Part shown: piece by piece, positions 32,694 to 41,471 of the stretch
Numbering within the stretch: position 1 is the stretch's first letter
How the letters are laid out: each line of letters begins with the position of its first letter
Origin: Saccharothrix saharensis
Lineage (GTDB): Bacteria; Actinomycetota; Actinomycetes; Mycobacteriales; Pseudonocardiaceae
Reading direction: 5' to 3'
Assembly (NCBI RefSeq): GCF_006716745.1
Contig: NZ_VFPP01000001.1
Location: forward strand, 7,699,386-7,763,385
Length of the DNA stretch: 64,000 bases
The notes under the pieces: generated by a model
The model's database searches: none
The model's input: only the letters and a program-made list of their open reading frames with translations
Told to the model about the DNA's origin: nothing
Program-made: the position numbers and the translations under genes

Positions 32694-33746
32694 GTGCGGC
32701 TGAGCAGAGCGGAGACGCAGGAGCGCAACCGGGCGCGGGTGCTGGCGGCGGCCAGGGCCGAGTTCGCCGACCGCGGCTTCCGGGACGCCAAGATCGACAC
32801 GATCGCCCAGCGGGCGGAGCTGACCCGGGGCGCGGTCTACTCGAACTTCCCCGGCAAACGCGCGCTCTACTTCGCCGTGCTGGCCGACCTGGCGGAGCGC
32901 GCGGAGGTGCCGTCCGACCCGCAACGCGGGGCGGACCGGCGCGAAGCGCTCGGCGCGCTGGCCCGTGCCTGGGTGACGTCGATCGGCCACGACGCGCCGG
33001 CCCGGGACTTCCTGCCCGAAGTGGCCGCCGAGGAGGTGACGCGGCGGCCGTTCACGCAGTTGCTGAAGCTCGACGCGCTGCTGCTCAGCCTCGCGCTGGA
33101 AGCCTTCGACCCGGTCGTGCCGCCGCCCGGCTCGCCACCCGCCCGGCTGGTGCGCCTCGCCGAGGTCGTGCTCGCCACCCTGCACGGCGCGAGCGGCCTG
33201 GCCGCCGCCGCGCCCGGGTTCCTGGAGCCGTTCGACGTGATCAGCGCGTGCGAACAGCTCGCCGGCCTGGAGCTGAACGACTGGTGGGCCCCGCCCCCGG
33301 GCGCGGTGGTCGCGGGGGAGGACCGGCCGTGGGCGCCACCGGCCGTACCGGACCTCGTGCGCGGCGCGGAGGTGACGCCGGACGAGGACGGCGTGGTGGT
33401 CGTGCTCGGGCTGAACCGGCTGGCCGCCGCGGAGGAGGCGGTGCGCAACCACGCGCTGGTGACACTCGCGCTGGTGACCGGCACGCCGGGCGAGCTGGGC
33501 CCGCTGGCGCGGCTGGCGCTGGCGCGGCTGTGCGTGCCGATGCGGCAGGCGTTCCCGGTCGGGGCGTGGCCCCGGATCCGCGTGGTGTGCGACGAGACCG
33601 GCGCGCTGGCGCGCGCGGCGGGCGTGCCGTCGGTGAGCGACGAGACCGAGACCGCGATCCGCGTCGAGGGCGGTCGGGTGGTGGCGCGGGCGGAGGGGTC
33701 AGGAGCGGCGCACGCGGTCAGCGCCGGGGCGCGGGTGCGGGCCTAG
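32694..33746 (+). CDS. TetR-family regulator with extra C-terminal thioredoxin-like domain
   Basis: 350 residues from GTG 32694 (GGGGAG 7 nt upstream; GTG 32688 is the other option). The HTH is residues about 10-55 (ERNRARVLAAARAEFADRGF, then IAQRAELTRGAVYSNFPGKRAL). Typical TetR proteins end near 200; here about 130 more residues follow (about 215-345). The tail DETGALARAAGVPSV plus EGGRVVARAEG resembles the cis-proline loop and last strands of a thioredoxin/peroxiredoxin fold, but no CxxC is present. Probably represses the divergent P450. The domain assignment is weak. Its end overlaps the convergent thioesterase gene by 29 bases. Confidence 0.88.
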   Translation: MRLSRAETQERNRARVLAAARAEFADRGFRDAKIDTIAQRAELTRGAVYSNFPGKRALYFAVLADLAERAEVPSDPQRGADRREALGALARAWVTSIGHDAPARDFLPEVAAEEVTRRPFTQLLKLDALLLSLALEAFDPVVPPPGSPPARLVRLAEVVLATLHGASGLAAAAPGFLEPFDVISACEQLAGLELNDWWAPPPGAVVAGEDRPWAPPAVPDLVRGAEVTPDEDGVVVVLGLNRLAAAEEAVRNHALVTLALVTGTPGELGPLARLALARLCVPMRQAFPVGAWPRIRVVCDETGALARAAGVPSVSDETETAIRVEGGRVVARAEGSGAAHAVSAGARVRA

Positions 33747-34176
33747 CGGCGGGCCGGGCCGGCGCCGGGCGGCGTTCCAGGACGGCGCGGAAGTCGGCCG
33801 GGATCGGGGTGCTGCGCAGTTCCGGCGTGCCGAAGGAGACGTACCGGTTCCAGCCGGTGGCGACCGGCGTGCCGTCGACGTCCGCCTCGAACCCCATGGT
33901 CAACGTGGTGGTGCCGAGCGTGCGCACGCGCACCGAGATGCGCAGCAGGTCGTCGAACCGGGCCGGGCTGAGGTACCGGATGGACGTCTCGGCCATCACG
34001 AAGTCGATGCCGTGCTTCTCCAACTCCTTGTAGGAGCCCAGCAACGACCGCAGCGTCTCCACCATCGCGGCCTCGAAGAACACCGCGTAACGCGACGCGT
34101 GCACGATCCCCTGGCGGTCGCAGTCGACCGGGCGCACCCGCACCCGGTGCACGTGGGCAGGTCGCGCGTCAGCCAT
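33718..34176 (-). CDS. Hotdog-fold acyl-CoA thioesterase (YbgC/4HBT-like)
   Basis: 152 residues. The 4-hydroxybenzoyl-CoA thioesterase motif is present: VRPVDCDRQGIVHASRYAVFFEAAMVE in overlapping blocks, with the catalytic Asp in the D.D..GIVH..R segment. The C-terminus is a Pro/Ala/Arg tail (about 20 residues) lying over the end of the TetR gene. The reaction is hydrolysis of short or aromatic acyl-CoA. It lies 10 nt after the MFS gene and may be co-transcribed with acnR-MFS. Confidence 0.9.
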   Translation of the reverse strand: MADARPAHVHRVRVRPVDCDRQGIVHASRYAVFFEAAMVETLRSLLGSYKELEKHGIDFVMAETSIRYLSPARFDDLLRISVRVRTLGTTTLTMGFEADVDGTPVATGWNRYVSFGTPELRSTPIPADFRAVLERRPAPARPAARPAPAPRR

Positions 34177-34186
34177 GCCGGCGATC

Positions 34187-35341
34187 CTATGGGGTCACCG
34201 GAGCCGTGCGCGTCGGCCTAGAGGTGACTGCTCCGAGTGACGCGCCCACCCACTGCCCCGCCGCGACCAGCAAGATCACCGCCGCCGTCGACCACGTGGT
34301 CAGCAACGCCCCACCGCCCGCGGCGCCGATCGCGAACGCGCCGAGCTTCACGCTCGCGCCCGTGGTCGAGACCTGCCCCAGCAGCGGACCGGGCGTGTAC
34401 CGCTGCCGCGCGGTGATCGTGGCGGTCAGCGTCGGCCCCTGCGCCAGGCCGCTGACCAGGGCCAGGCCGAGCAGCACGGGGAAGTGGTGGGTGAGCGGCC
34501 ACAGCGCGAGCGTCACCCCGTACAGCGCGATGGCCGTGCACACCACCCGCTCGGGCCGCCACCGGGGCAGCCGGCGGCGCACCGCCAGGACGCTGACCAC
34601 GCACCCCACTTCGAACGCCGCCCACACGAGCCCGGTGCGGTCCTCGCCCACGCCCAGCACACCGAGGTGCGTCGGCAGCGCGGTCGCGAGCATGCCCACC
34701 GACCCGTACCCGACCGCGGACGCCACGGTCGCGCCGCGCAGCGGTGGCGTGGTGACCAGGTGCCGCAGACCGCGCTTCATCGCCGCGACCAGCGACGGGT
34801 GCTCGGTGGGCGGGTGCGGCGGTACGCGCAGCGCCGTCGTGCACAGCGCTCCCGCCGACGCCAGCGCCGCGACCGCCGCCACCGCGACGGCGGGTGACGC
34901 GACCGTGCCCAGCACGCCCGCCAGCCCCGGCCCGCCGATCGCCGCGACGTTGAACAGCAGCGCGTCCTGCGCCGTGGCCCGGGGCAGGTCGGTGGCCAGG
35001 CGCGGCACCAGGCTGGTGAACCCGCCGCTGGTCATCGGCAGCGTCACGCCCGCGACGAACGCCGCCGGCACCAGCCACGGCGCGGGTGCGAACACCATCG
35101 CCGTCGCCATCGCGGCCAGCGCGACCTGGTTGGCCGCCAACGCCGCCACCGGCCGCCGCGTCCGGTCCAGCCACGCGCCGAGCAGCGGGCCGGACAGGAT
35201 CGACGGCACGGTGTACGCCGCGATCACCGCGCCGGACAGCACCGTGGAGCCGCTGCGCGACAGGGCCAGCACGACCACCGCCACGGCCACCATCTCGTCG
35301 GCGAGCCGGGCCAGTCCCGCGGCCCACAGGTAGCGGCCCAT
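34187..35341 (-). CDS. MFS transporter
   Basis: 384 residues, about 12 transmembrane helices, with the MFS loop GAWLDRTRRPVAALAANQ between helices 2 and 3. The layout fits a DHA-type drug/metabolite exporter. The ATG shares one base with the stop of the acnR gene (TGATG), so the two are translationally linked. Substrate unknown; if acnR control extends to it, citrate-cycle metabolites or siderophores are conceivable, but nothing in the sequence shows this. Confidence 0.9.
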   Translation of the reverse strand: MGRYLWAAGLARLADEMVAVAVVVLALSRSGSTVLSGAVIAAYTVPSILSGPLLGAWLDRTRRPVAALAANQVALAAMATAMVFAPAPWLVPAAFVAGVTLPMTSGGFTSLVPRLATDLPRATAQDALLFNVAAIGGPGLAGVLGTVASPAVAVAAVAALASAGALCTTALRVPPHPPTEHPSLVAAMKRGLRHLVTTPPLRGATVASAVGYGSVGMLATALPTHLGVLGVGEDRTGLVWAAFEVGCVVSVLAVRRRLPRWRPERVVCTAIALYGVTLALWPLTHHFPVLLGLALVSGLAQGPTLTATITARQRYTPGPLLGQVSTTGASVKLGAFAIGAAGGGALLTTWSTAAVILLVAAGQWVGASLGAVTSRPTRTAPVTP

Positions 35342-35925
35342 CAGCCCTTGCGGCGGTGCCGGCGCACGCTCTCCTCGACGAGGTCCAGCACGGGTTCGAG
35401 GTCGTCCGCGGGCAGGCCCATGGCCAGGTGCGACACCAGCCCTTCCAGCACCAGCTCCAGGAACGACGTCAGCACGTCCACGTCCACGTCGTCACGCAGG
35501 TTCCCGGCTTCGCGCTGGCGCTCCAGCCGCTGCCGGGTCGCGTCGGTGAGCTGCCGCGACCGTTCCGCCCACCGCCCCCGGAACTCCGGGTCGGTGCGCA
35601 GCCGGCGCGAGACCTCCAGCCGGGTGCCGAGCCAGTCGGCGGGGTGCTCGACGTCGTTCGGGTCCGGCGGGTACAGCAGGTCGCGCATGACCTGCACGAG
35701 GCCCTGCTCGGCGACGACCTCCGCCATGCGCAGCGCGTCGTCCTCGGCGAGGGCGAGGAACAACGACTCCTTGTCCCGGAAGTGGTGGAAGATCGCGCCC
35801 CTGGACAGGCCGGTAGCCTCTTCCAGGCGGCGCACGGTCGCGCCTTCGTAGCCGAAACGCGCGAAACACGCACGAGCGCCGTCGAGGATCTGACGGCGAC
35901 GGGCATCGAGGTGGTCCTGGCTCAC
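35341..35925 (-). CDS. acnR: TetR-family repressor of aconitase, AcnR homologue
   Basis: 194 residues from GTG 35925 (the ATG at 35970 would add a non-conserved leader). The HTH, ARACFARFGYEGATVRRLEE followed by ATGLSRGAIFHHFRDKESL, and the effector domain (LFLALAEDDALRMAEVV, VQVMRDLL) closely match corynebacterial AcnR, which represses aconitase and responds to citrate. There acnR usually follows acn; here acnA is at 49338-52169, far away. A matching operator precedes acnA and a partial one precedes this gene. It is co-translated with the MFS gene. Confidence 0.88.
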   Translation of the reverse strand: MSQDHLDARRRQILDGARACFARFGYEGATVRRLEEATGLSRGAIFHHFRDKESLFLALAEDDALRMAEVVAEQGLVQVMRDLLYPPDPNDVEHPADWLGTRLEVSRRLRTDPEFRGRWAERSRQLTDATRQRLERQREAGNLRDDVDVDVLTSFLELVLEGLVSHLAMGLPADDLEPVLDLVEESVRRHRRKG

Positions 35926-35971
35926 CCTGGGCACCTGTCGATGTTGCCAGGGCGGCCTGACGAAATCCAAT

Positions 35972-35987
35972 CAGTACGTACGGCTTG
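35972..35987 (-). promoter_or_regulatory. Partial AcnR box upstream of acnR
   Basis: On the - strand CAAGCCGTACGTACTG matches 10 of the 12 fixed bases of the AcnR consensus CAGNACnnncGTACTG (consensus from memory). It lies 46 nt upstream of the GTG start, fitting autorepression. Confidence 0.55.
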
Positions 35988-36060
35988 CCTCGTCCACTTT
36001 GGGGTGTACTTCGCCGCTCCCGCTCGAAACAGCAGGTCACCGTCACTACGGTGGCGCACC

Positions 36061-36612
36061 GTGACCGCAGGTGAGGACATCCGGCCGCCGCTGAGGCTGC
36101 TGCCGGGACTGGGCCGGTCGACCCGACCGTCCACCGTGGACCGCAGTCGGCACGGCCCGGACTTGATCGATCTGATCAGGCTCGTCGGCCGCCGCCCCGG
36201 CGACGTCGCGGACGGTGCGGCCGGGTGCGCCGTGGTGGTCTTCGAGCCGTTGTGCGTGCCCGAGCCGCTGCGCACGCCCGCCTACGCCCTCGCGCTCGGC
36301 GAGGAGGGCGGAGGTACGGGCGTCGACCGGCTGCCGCACCCCGGCGCGCGGTACTTCGTGCACGAGGCCGCGCTGCACGTCCGCGTCGGCGACGACGCGG
36401 TCATGGCCGACCAGCTCGACGCGCTCGCGGACCGGGCCGACGTGCCGGTGCGCCTGGTGCCGTTCGCGGCGGGCCACCCGGGCGTGCTGCGGTCGTCGTT
36501 CGCCCTGCCCGACGGCCGGCGGCCGGCCGAGGCGCTGGACCGGGTCGCGCTGGACGTGCCGTCGTCGAGGGCGGAGTTCCGCCGCCGGGCCGCGCGCTAC
36601 CGCGACCGGTAG
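36061..36612 (+). CDS. DUF5753-like (Scr1-type) ligand domain protein lacking an HTH
   Basis: 183 residues from GTG 36061. The C-terminal two-thirds match the DUF5753 pattern of Scr1-type regulators: FEPLCVPEPLRTPAYALAL, RYFVHEAALHVRVGDDAVM, QLDALADRADVPVRLVPF, LRSSFALPDG. The N-terminal HTH of normal Scr1-type proteins is missing, replaced by about 45 residues without clear structure. Normal relatives are about 270-290 residues. It could be a ligand-binding protein working with another DNA-binding subunit, or a truncated gene. There is no ribosome site close to the GTG. Confidence 0.75.
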   Translation: MTAGEDIRPPLRLLPGLGRSTRPSTVDRSRHGPDLIDLIRLVGRRPGDVADGAAGCAVVVFEPLCVPEPLRTPAYALALGEEGGGTGVDRLPHPGARYFVHEAALHVRVGDDAVMADQLDALADRADVPVRLVPFAAGHPGVLRSSFALPDGRRPAEALDRVALDVPSSRAEFRRRAARYRDR

Positions 36613-36626
36613 GCGGGAGGAGACCC

Positions 36627-38678
36627 ATGGCGCAGCACGCGACCGGCCCGCGCGTCGGACGACGGCGGTCGGCGGTCGCCGCCGTCACCGCCGCGACGGC
36701 GCTGTCCCTGCTCACCGCCTCCGGCTCGGCGCAGGGCCGCACCGAGCACCAGGCCGAGGACGCGACGGTGTCCGGCGGCGTGGTGGCCTCCGCGCACGGC
36801 GGGTTCACCGGCTCCGGGTACGTCGACTACGCCGACGCGGCGGGCGGCTACGTCGAGTACGAGGTGACCGCGGCCCGGTCGGGCACGCACACCCTCGTCT
36901 TCCGCTACGCCAACGCCACCGGCGCCGACCTCCCGGTCGACCTGACCGTGGACGGCCGCCGGGCGGGCGCGGTCGGGTTCCCGGCCACCGGCGCGTGGAC
37001 GACGTGGCGCGACGTCACGGCGGCCGTGGCGCTGGAGGCGGGCGTGAACCGGGTGCGCGCCACCGCCGCCACCGACCGGGGCGGCCCCGACACCGACCGC
37101 CTGCTGGTGGACGACACCGACGTGGAGCCGCCCACCCCGCCGCGTCGCCTGCGCGCCACGGGCACGTCCGACACCACCGTGTCCCTGGCGTGGGAGCCGG
37201 CGACGGACGACGTGGGCGTGGTCGGCTACGACGTCTACCAGCACGGCCAGCTCATGACGAGCGTGCCGGGCACGGAGTCGGCGGCCACGGTCACCGGGCT
37301 GCGCCCCGACACCGCCTACGACTGGACCGTGCTCGCCCGCGACGCCGCGTCCAACGTCTCGCGGGCCGGCAACAACGTGGTCGTGCGCACGGACGCGTCG
37401 CCGGCGGACGACGAGGCGCCCACCGCGCCCGCCAACCCGCGCGTCGTCGACTGGTCCGCCACGAGCGTCTCGCTGGCGTGGGACGCGTCCACCGACGACA
37501 TGGGCGTCACCGGGTACGAGGTGCACCGCGCCGGCGCGCCGGTGGTCACGACCGACGGCACGTCCACCGCGATCACCGGCCTGACCGCCGGCACCGGCTA
37601 CCGGTTCGCGGTGCGGGCGCGGGACGCGGCGGGCAACGTGTCGGCGTTCAGCGACGAGGTCCACGCCGTGCCCGAGGACAAGGCGACGGCGGGCGCGCCG
37701 CGACCCGGCGAGGTGACCACGTTGCGCGAGGGCACCGACGTGCCGTGGGGCCTGGCGTTCCTGCCCGACGGCTCGGCGCTGGTGTCCGAACGGGAGCGGT
37801 TCACGCTCTACCGGCTCGCGCCGGACGGCACGTGGACCGCGCTCGGCCGGGTGCCGGGCGCGCAGGCGACCAACGGCGAGGGCGGGGTGCTCGGCGTCGC
37901 CGTGTCGCCCCTGTTCGCCTACGACAACACCGTGTTCATCTACCACACCGCGGCGGCCGGCAACCAGGTCGTGCGCGTCCGGCTGGTGGGCGACATGCTC
38001 ACCGGCTGGCACACGATCCTGGGCGGCATCCCCAAGAACCGCTACCACAACGGCGGCGGGTTGCAGTTCAGCCCGGACGGCGGGTACCTGTTCGTCTCCA
38101 CCGGCGACGCGCAGAACGGCAGCTACGGGCAGAACCTGGACACCAACGCGGGCAAGATCCTGCGCATCCACCCCGACGGCTCGATCCCGGAGGACAACCC
38201 GTTCCCGGGCAAGGCGATCTGGAGCTACGGGCACCGCAACGTGCAGGGCATGGCGTTCGACTCGCAGGGCAGGCTGTGGGCGACGGAGTTCGGCAACAAC
38301 TCGTTGGACGAGGTGAACCTCATCCAGCGCGGCGGCAACTACGGCTGGCCCGGCTGCGAGGGCACGGCCGGCTACTGCGAGGGCAGCATCCCACCGAAGA
38401 CGATGTGGCCGACGTCGGCGGGCGGTCCCAGCGGGCTGGCGATCGTCGACGACCACCTGTTCATCGGCACCACGGTCGGCCAGCGCCTGTACCGGCTGCG
38501 CATCGACGGCTCGGACCTGGTCGAGCAGGAGGTCTTCTTCCAGGGCCGGTACGGGCGGCTGCGCACGCTCCGGCTCGACCGCGAGGGCGACCTGTGGTTG
38601 ACCACCACGTGGGACCTGGACGAGGAGGTGGGCAACGACCGCGTGCTGCACGTGGACCTCGTGTACCCGGGATCGTGA
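36627..38678 (+). CDS. Secreted multidomain protein: CBM35-like, two FN3, PQQ-type glucose/sorbosone dehydrogenase
   Basis: 683 residues from ATG 36627 with GGGAGGAG upstream. A signal peptide of about 36 residues, a carbohydrate-binding CBM35/6-like module (about 38-165: HQAEDATVSGG, GSGYVDYADAAGGYVEYEV), two fibronectin III domains (about 170-260, 268-355), then a six-bladed propeller (about 365-683) of the GSDH family with DVPWGLAFLPDGSALVSER, WSYGHRNVQGMAFD and GGNYGWPGCEG. The propeller oxidises sugars using PQQ. Secreted, probably binds polysaccharide; electrons go to an unknown acceptor. Starts 14 nt after the DUF5753-like gene. Confidence 0.93.
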   Translation: MAQHATGPRVGRRRSAVAAVTAATALSLLTASGSAQGRTEHQAEDATVSGGVVASAHGGFTGSGYVDYADAAGGYVEYEVTAARSGTHTLVFRYANATGADLPVDLTVDGRRAGAVGFPATGAWTTWRDVTAAVALEAGVNRVRATAATDRGGPDTDRLLVDDTDVEPPTPPRRLRATGTSDTTVSLAWEPATDDVGVVGYDVYQHGQLMTSVPGTESAATVTGLRPDTAYDWTVLARDAASNVSRAGNNVVVRTDASPADDEAPTAPANPRVVDWSATSVSLAWDASTDDMGVTGYEVHRAGAPVVTTDGTSTAITGLTAGTGYRFAVRARDAAGNVSAFSDEVHAVPEDKATAGAPRPGEVTTLREGTDVPWGLAFLPDGSALVSERERFTLYRLAPDGTWTALGRVPGAQATNGEGGVLGVAVSPLFAYDNTVFIYHTAAAGNQVVRVRLVGDMLTGWHTILGGIPKNRYHNGGGLQFSPDGGYLFVSTGDAQNGSYGQNLDTNAGKILRIHPDGSIPEDNPFPGKAIWSYGHRNVQGMAFDSQGRLWATEFGNNSLDEVNLIQRGGNYGWPGCEGTAGYCEGSIPPKTMWPTSAGGPSGLAIVDDHLFIGTTVGQRLYRLRIDGSDLVEQEVFFQGRYGRLRTLRLDREGDLWLTTTWDLDEEVGNDRVLHVDLVYPGS

Positions 38679-38920
38679 CGTCACCTGGACGCCACGAGGT
38701 GTTCACGGCCGTGACCGGATTGTCCGACTGGACGCCGGGAAGCCTCCGTTCGGAGCAGTTCGGGGGCCGCCGGCTTGTCGCCCGCCCGCACCCGAGCGGC
38801 CGTCATCCCCGTGCTCGCCGGCCGGCATGTCGTTGATCCGCAAGGGTTTGACCTGGCTGCGAGTGTCGGTGCCTGCGTGTAGCGTCGAACCAACCAGGTT
38901 GATCACGGGGAGTGCGACAA

Positions 38921-40159
38921 GTGACTGCTGTCCGTAATGCCCCGGCTCCGGGGCCCACCCCGGCGGTGTTCCGGGACCGAGCGGAGGCCGAGGCCTACGT
39001 CGCCTCGGTCTGCTTCAAGCACGGACCTCCGAGGCTGCTCGGAGTCGAACTCGAATGGACCGTCCACCACGTCGAAGATCCCACCCGACCGCTCGACGCG
39101 AAGACCCTCGCGTCCGCGCTGGGTGACCACGCACCACCGACCCTCGTCCCCGACAGCCCGCAGCGGCCACTGCCCTCCGGCACACCGCTGACCGTGGAAC
39201 CGGGTGGCCAGGTCGAGATCTCCACCCCGCCGCGCGACTCGTTGACCGACCTGCTCAAGGTCGTCGCGGCCGACATCGACCACCTCCAGGGCCTGCTCGA
39301 ACCGGCCGGCCTGCGGCTCGGCCAGCACGGCGCCGACCCGTTCCGCCCGCCGCGCCGGATGCTCCAGGTCCCCCGCTACGCGGCCATGGAACACGCCTTC
39401 GCCCCGCTCGGACCCGAGGGCATCACGATGATGTGCAGCACCGCGGGTCTCCAGGTGTGCCTGGACTTCGGGCCGGCCGACGACCTGCCCAAGCGGTGGG
39501 CCGCGGTGCACGCCCTCGGCCCCGTGGTGAGCGCCTTGTTCGCCAACTCGCCGGGCGTCAACGGCAGGCGCACCGACTGGGCCAGCGCGCGGATGCGCTC
39601 CCTCTACGCCACCGACCCGGTGCGCACCCGCCCTGCGGCGGTGTGCGCGCGACCGGCCGACGCGTGGGCCAAGCGCGTGCTGGACACGCCGGTCATCGCG
39701 GTGCGGAGGCCGGGCCCGGACTGGCTGCCGCCGTACCCGCTGACGTTCGCCGACTGGGTCGGCGGCGCGCTCGACCGGCCGGCGACCGCCGACGACCTCG
39801 ACTACCACCTGACCCTGCAGTTCCCGCCGGTGCGCCCGCGCGGGTACCTGGAGGTCCGCTACCTCGACACCCCGCCGCACGGCCGGTGGCTGCCGCCGGT
39901 CGTGCTGATGGCCGCGCTGTTCAGCACGCCGAAGGCGGTGGACGACGTCCTGGCGGCGACGGAGACCGCCGCGAACCGCTGGCTCGCCGCCGCGCGGTAC
40001 GGCCTGGCCGACCCGGTGCTCGCCCGCGCGGCGCGCGACGTGGTCGAGCTGGGCTGCGCCGCGCTGCCCGACACCGACCTGTCGGCAGCCCAGACCGACG
40101 CGATCGCCGAAGAACTGCACCGCACGCTCGCTGAGAAGACCGGAGGGGGCCGTTCATGA
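38921..40159 (+). CDS. egtA: Ergothioneine biosynthesis glutamate-cysteine ligase EgtA
   Basis: 412 residues from GTG 38921 (GGGGAG 8 nt upstream; the GTG at 38912 overlaps it). The GCS2-like ATP-grasp motifs are visible: LLGVELEWTVHHVED, VEPGGQVEISTPP, RMLQVPRYAAME, ANSPGVNGRRTDWASAR and RPRGYLEVRYLDT. EgtA joins glutamate to cysteine, giving the gamma-glutamylcysteine used by EgtB. First gene of egtABCD; overlaps egtB by 4 bases. Confidence 0.95.
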   Translation: MTAVRNAPAPGPTPAVFRDRAEAEAYVASVCFKHGPPRLLGVELEWTVHHVEDPTRPLDAKTLASALGDHAPPTLVPDSPQRPLPSGTPLTVEPGGQVEISTPPRDSLTDLLKVVAADIDHLQGLLEPAGLRLGQHGADPFRPPRRMLQVPRYAAMEHAFAPLGPEGITMMCSTAGLQVCLDFGPADDLPKRWAAVHALGPVVSALFANSPGVNGRRTDWASARMRSLYATDPVRTRPAAVCARPADAWAKRVLDTPVIAVRRPGPDWLPPYPLTFADWVGGALDRPATADDLDYHLTLQFPPVRPRGYLEVRYLDTPPHGRWLPPVVLMAALFSTPKAVDDVLAATETAANRWLAAARYGLADPVLARAARDVVELGCAALPDTDLSAAQTDAIAEELHRTLAEKTGGGRS

Positions 40160-41469
40160 CCAGCACAGAGAACCTTCGCGACCGGGTCGCCGCCCAGCTC
40201 ACCAGGGCTCGCGACCGCAGCAGGCTGCTCACCGACGCGGTGGACGACCACGACCTCGTCCGCCAGCACTCCAAGCTGATGTCACCGCTGGTGTGGGACC
40301 TCGCGCACATCGGCAACCAGGAAGAGCTGTGGCTGGTCCGCGACGTGGGCGGGCGCGAGCCGGTCCGGGCCGACATCGACGAGCTGTACGACGCGTTCAA
40401 GCACGCCCGGTCGGTGCGGCCGGAACTGCCGCTGCTCGGGCCCGCCGAGGCGCGCCGGTACGTCGGCGAGGTCCGCGACAAGGTGTTCGACGTGCTCGAG
40501 CGCACCCCGCTGGAAGGCCACCGGCTGGTCGACGGCGGGTTCGCGTTCGGCATGATCGTGCAGCACGAGCAGCAGCACGACGAGACCATGCTGGCCACGC
40601 ACCAGCTACGCGTCGGCGAGCCGGTGCTGGACGCGCCACCACCGCCGCGCGGCGGCCCGGTCGGCCCGGCCGAGGTGCTGGTGCCCGGCGGGCCGTTCAC
40701 CATGGGCACGTCGACCGAGGCGTGGGCGCTGGACAACGAGCGGCCCGCGCACCAGGTGGTCACCGAGCCGTTCTTCATCGACACCACGCCGGTGACCAAC
40801 GGCGCGTACGCGGCCTTCGTCGCCGACGGCGGCTACCGCGACCCGCGCTGGTGGAGCGAGGCCGGCTGGGCGCACGTGCGGAAGGCGTCCCTGGTCGCGC
40901 CCCGGTTCTGGGAACGGGTGGACGACCGGTGGTACCGCACCGCGTTCGGCCGCACGGAGCCGCTCGTGGCCGACCAGCCGGTGGTGCACGTCTGCTACCA
41001 CGAGGCCGAGGCGTACGCGACGTGGGCGGGCAAGCGGCTGCCCACCGAGGTGGAGTGGGAGAAGGCGGCCCGGTTCGACCCGGCGACCGGCCGGTCCCGC
41101 CGCTACCCGTGGGGCGACGAGGACCCGACCGAGGCGCACGCGAACCTGAACCAGCGGCACCTGGCGCCCGCGCCGGTCGGCGCCTACCCGGCGGGCGCGT
41201 CGGCGCTGGGCGTGCACCAGCTCATCGGTGACGTGTGGGAGTGGACCAGCTCGGACTTCCACGGGTACGCCGGGTTCGAGGTGTTCCCGTACGCGGAGTA
41301 CTCGCAGGTGTTCTTCGGGCCGGACTACAAGGTGCTGCGGGGCGGGTCGTTCGGCAGCGACCAGGCCGCGGTGCGCTCGACGTTCCGGAACTGGGACTAC
41401 CCGATCCGGCGGCAGATCTTCTCGGGCTTCCGCTGCGCGCGGGACGCCTCGCGGGACGAACTGGCCTGA
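40156..41469 (+). CDS. egtB: Ergothioneine sulfoxide synthase EgtB
   Basis: 437 residues. The N-terminal DinB-like domain carries the iron ligands in HIGNQEELWL and HEQQHDETMLATHQ. The C-terminal FGE-sulfatase domain begins PGGPFTMGTS and includes KRLPTEVEWEKAARFD, GDVWEWTSSDF and LRGGSFGSDQAAVRSTFRNW. EgtB is a non-heme iron enzyme coupling hercynine with gamma-glutamylcysteine and O2. Starts ATGA on the egtA stop; egtC follows after 2 nt. Confidence 0.97.
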   Translation: MTSTENLRDRVAAQLTRARDRSRLLTDAVDDHDLVRQHSKLMSPLVWDLAHIGNQEELWLVRDVGGREPVRADIDELYDAFKHARSVRPELPLLGPAEARRYVGEVRDKVFDVLERTPLEGHRLVDGGFAFGMIVQHEQQHDETMLATHQLRVGEPVLDAPPPPRGGPVGPAEVLVPGGPFTMGTSTEAWALDNERPAHQVVTEPFFIDTTPVTNGAYAAFVADGGYRDPRWWSEAGWAHVRKASLVAPRFWERVDDRWYRTAFGRTEPLVADQPVVHVCYHEAEAYATWAGKRLPTEVEWEKAARFDPATGRSRRYPWGDEDPTEAHANLNQRHLAPAPVGAYPAGASALGVHQLIGDVWEWTSSDFHGYAGFEVFPYAEYSQVFFGPDYKVLRGGSFGSDQAAVRSTFRNWDYPIRRQIFSGFRCARDASRDELA

Positions 41470-41471
41470 CC

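Noticed and set aside
36061..36612. Toxin-antitoxin pair with the DUF5753-like protein
   Set aside because: No small DUF397-type partner gene is found next to it; the next gene encodes a secreted dehydrogenase.
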